A stretch of DNA of 64,000 nt from Cellulomonas sp. JH27-2 (GTDB taxonomy: Bacteria; Actinomycetota; Actinomycetes; Actinomycetales; Cellulomonadaceae): the NCBI RefSeq assembly GCF_014837175.1, contig NZ_JACYFR010000004.1:1-64000 (forward strand), written 5' to 3'. The notes beneath the pieces were generated by a model. It was not told the origin of the DNA. It ran no database searches and saw nothing but the letters and a program-made list of their open reading frames with translations. Each line of letters opens with the position of its first letter. The first letter of the stretch is position 1. The translations under genes were made by a program, and so were the position numbers. This document shows positions 63,826 through 64,000 of this stretch, one piece after another.

Positions 63826-64000
63826 ATGAGCACCCCGCTGGGATCCCGTGACATCAACCTCGCCGTCGTCGCCGGCGACGGCATCGGCACCGAGGTCGTC
63901 GAGCAGGGTCTGCTCGCGCTCGAGGCGGCGCTCACGGGCACCGGCGTGACGGTGAGCACGACGGACTTCGACCTGGGTGCGCGCCGCTGGCACGCGACCG
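63826..64000 (+). CDS. leuB: 3-isopropylmalate dehydrogenase, N-terminal part (cut by window edge)
   Basis: 58 codons are present. [19 protein letters not shown] is the N-terminal NAD-binding signature of the isopropylmalate/isocitrate dehydrogenase family, and the position after ilvBNC makes LeuB (leucine synthesis, third step) by far the most likely. The frame is open to the edge. Confidence 0.88.
   Translation, partial: MSTPLGSRDINLAVVAGDGIGTEVVEQGLLALEAALTGTGVTVSTTDFDLGARRWHAT

Overview
The window is about 64 kb of very GC-rich DNA with dense, often overlapping genes (ATGA, GTGA and TGATG junctions), frequent GTG starts and long antisense shadow frames. The GlgE maltosyltransferase pathway, the order cysteine desulfurase-mnmA-(MetE-like)-ligA-gatCAB-ilvBNC-leuB, and hemicellulose and alpha-glucan enzymes point to a high-GC actinobacterium. 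A Cellulomonas-like member of the Micrococcales fits best; this is inferred from gene content, not from a database search. No insertion sequence, prophage, CRISPR array or tRNA gene was seen.

Layout. 1-230: the 3' end of a 5S rRNA gene and two hairpin terminators. 231-5803: glgB on the minus strand, divergent from a three-gene sugar ABC importer that has no ATPase of its own. 5850-11281: a GH36 alpha-galactosidase (minus), divergent from an acetyl-esterase / AGE-type isomerase / PfkB-kinase operon. Together these look like a set for decorated mannan or mannose. 11287-20603 (minus): the overlapping glgE-treS-mak operon, a flavoprotein dehydrogenase and the debranching enzyme glgX, i.e. the trehalose-maltose-glucan system that glgB completes. 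20706-31001: etfBA, a small-molecule-kinase-like protein, cysteine desulfurase, mnmA, a MetE-like protein, a small membrane protein, ligA and a tandem-GNAT protein. 31010-38287: a ROK repressor divergent from a ribose/xylose-type ABC importer operon that also encodes a Gfo/Idh/MocA dehydrogenase and a TIM-barrel isomerase. 38349-42116: a small conserved protein and gatCAB.

42207-49117: a TetR/membrane-protein pair with two matching operators, a GNAT, a DoxX-like protein, a photolyase, a POT peptide transporter and a pterin dehydratase-VOC fusion. 49297-54299: two different dihydroxy-acid dehydratase genes separated by a MazEF toxin-antitoxin pair and an AIM24-family gene. 54354-59467: a DUF3224 protein, a PNPOx-like flavoprotein and two consecutive, clearly duplicated ABC ATPase-permease cassettes. 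59523-63249: ilvB-ilvN-ilvC, preceded by a previously unlisted 14-codon leader peptide ([14 protein letters not shown]) and an attenuator-like terminator. The window ends with an ASCH-domain protein and the start of leuB.

Two themes run across the window. First, branched-chain amino-acid synthesis: ilvD x2, ilvBNC and leuB, with an attenuation leader. Second, carbohydrate uptake and alpha-glucan storage. A recurring signal is a -10 box of the form TANNNT (sometimes CANNNT) placed exactly 6-7 nt before the start codon. It occurs in front of about sixteen genes and predicts leaderless transcripts; in several cases it fixes which start codon is right. I found no wholly novel multi-gene system. 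The best candidates for something under-described are the ilv leader, the paired ilvD isoforms around mazEF, the duplicated cysteine-paired ABC exporters, and the ROK-regulated dehydrogenase/isomerase importer operon.
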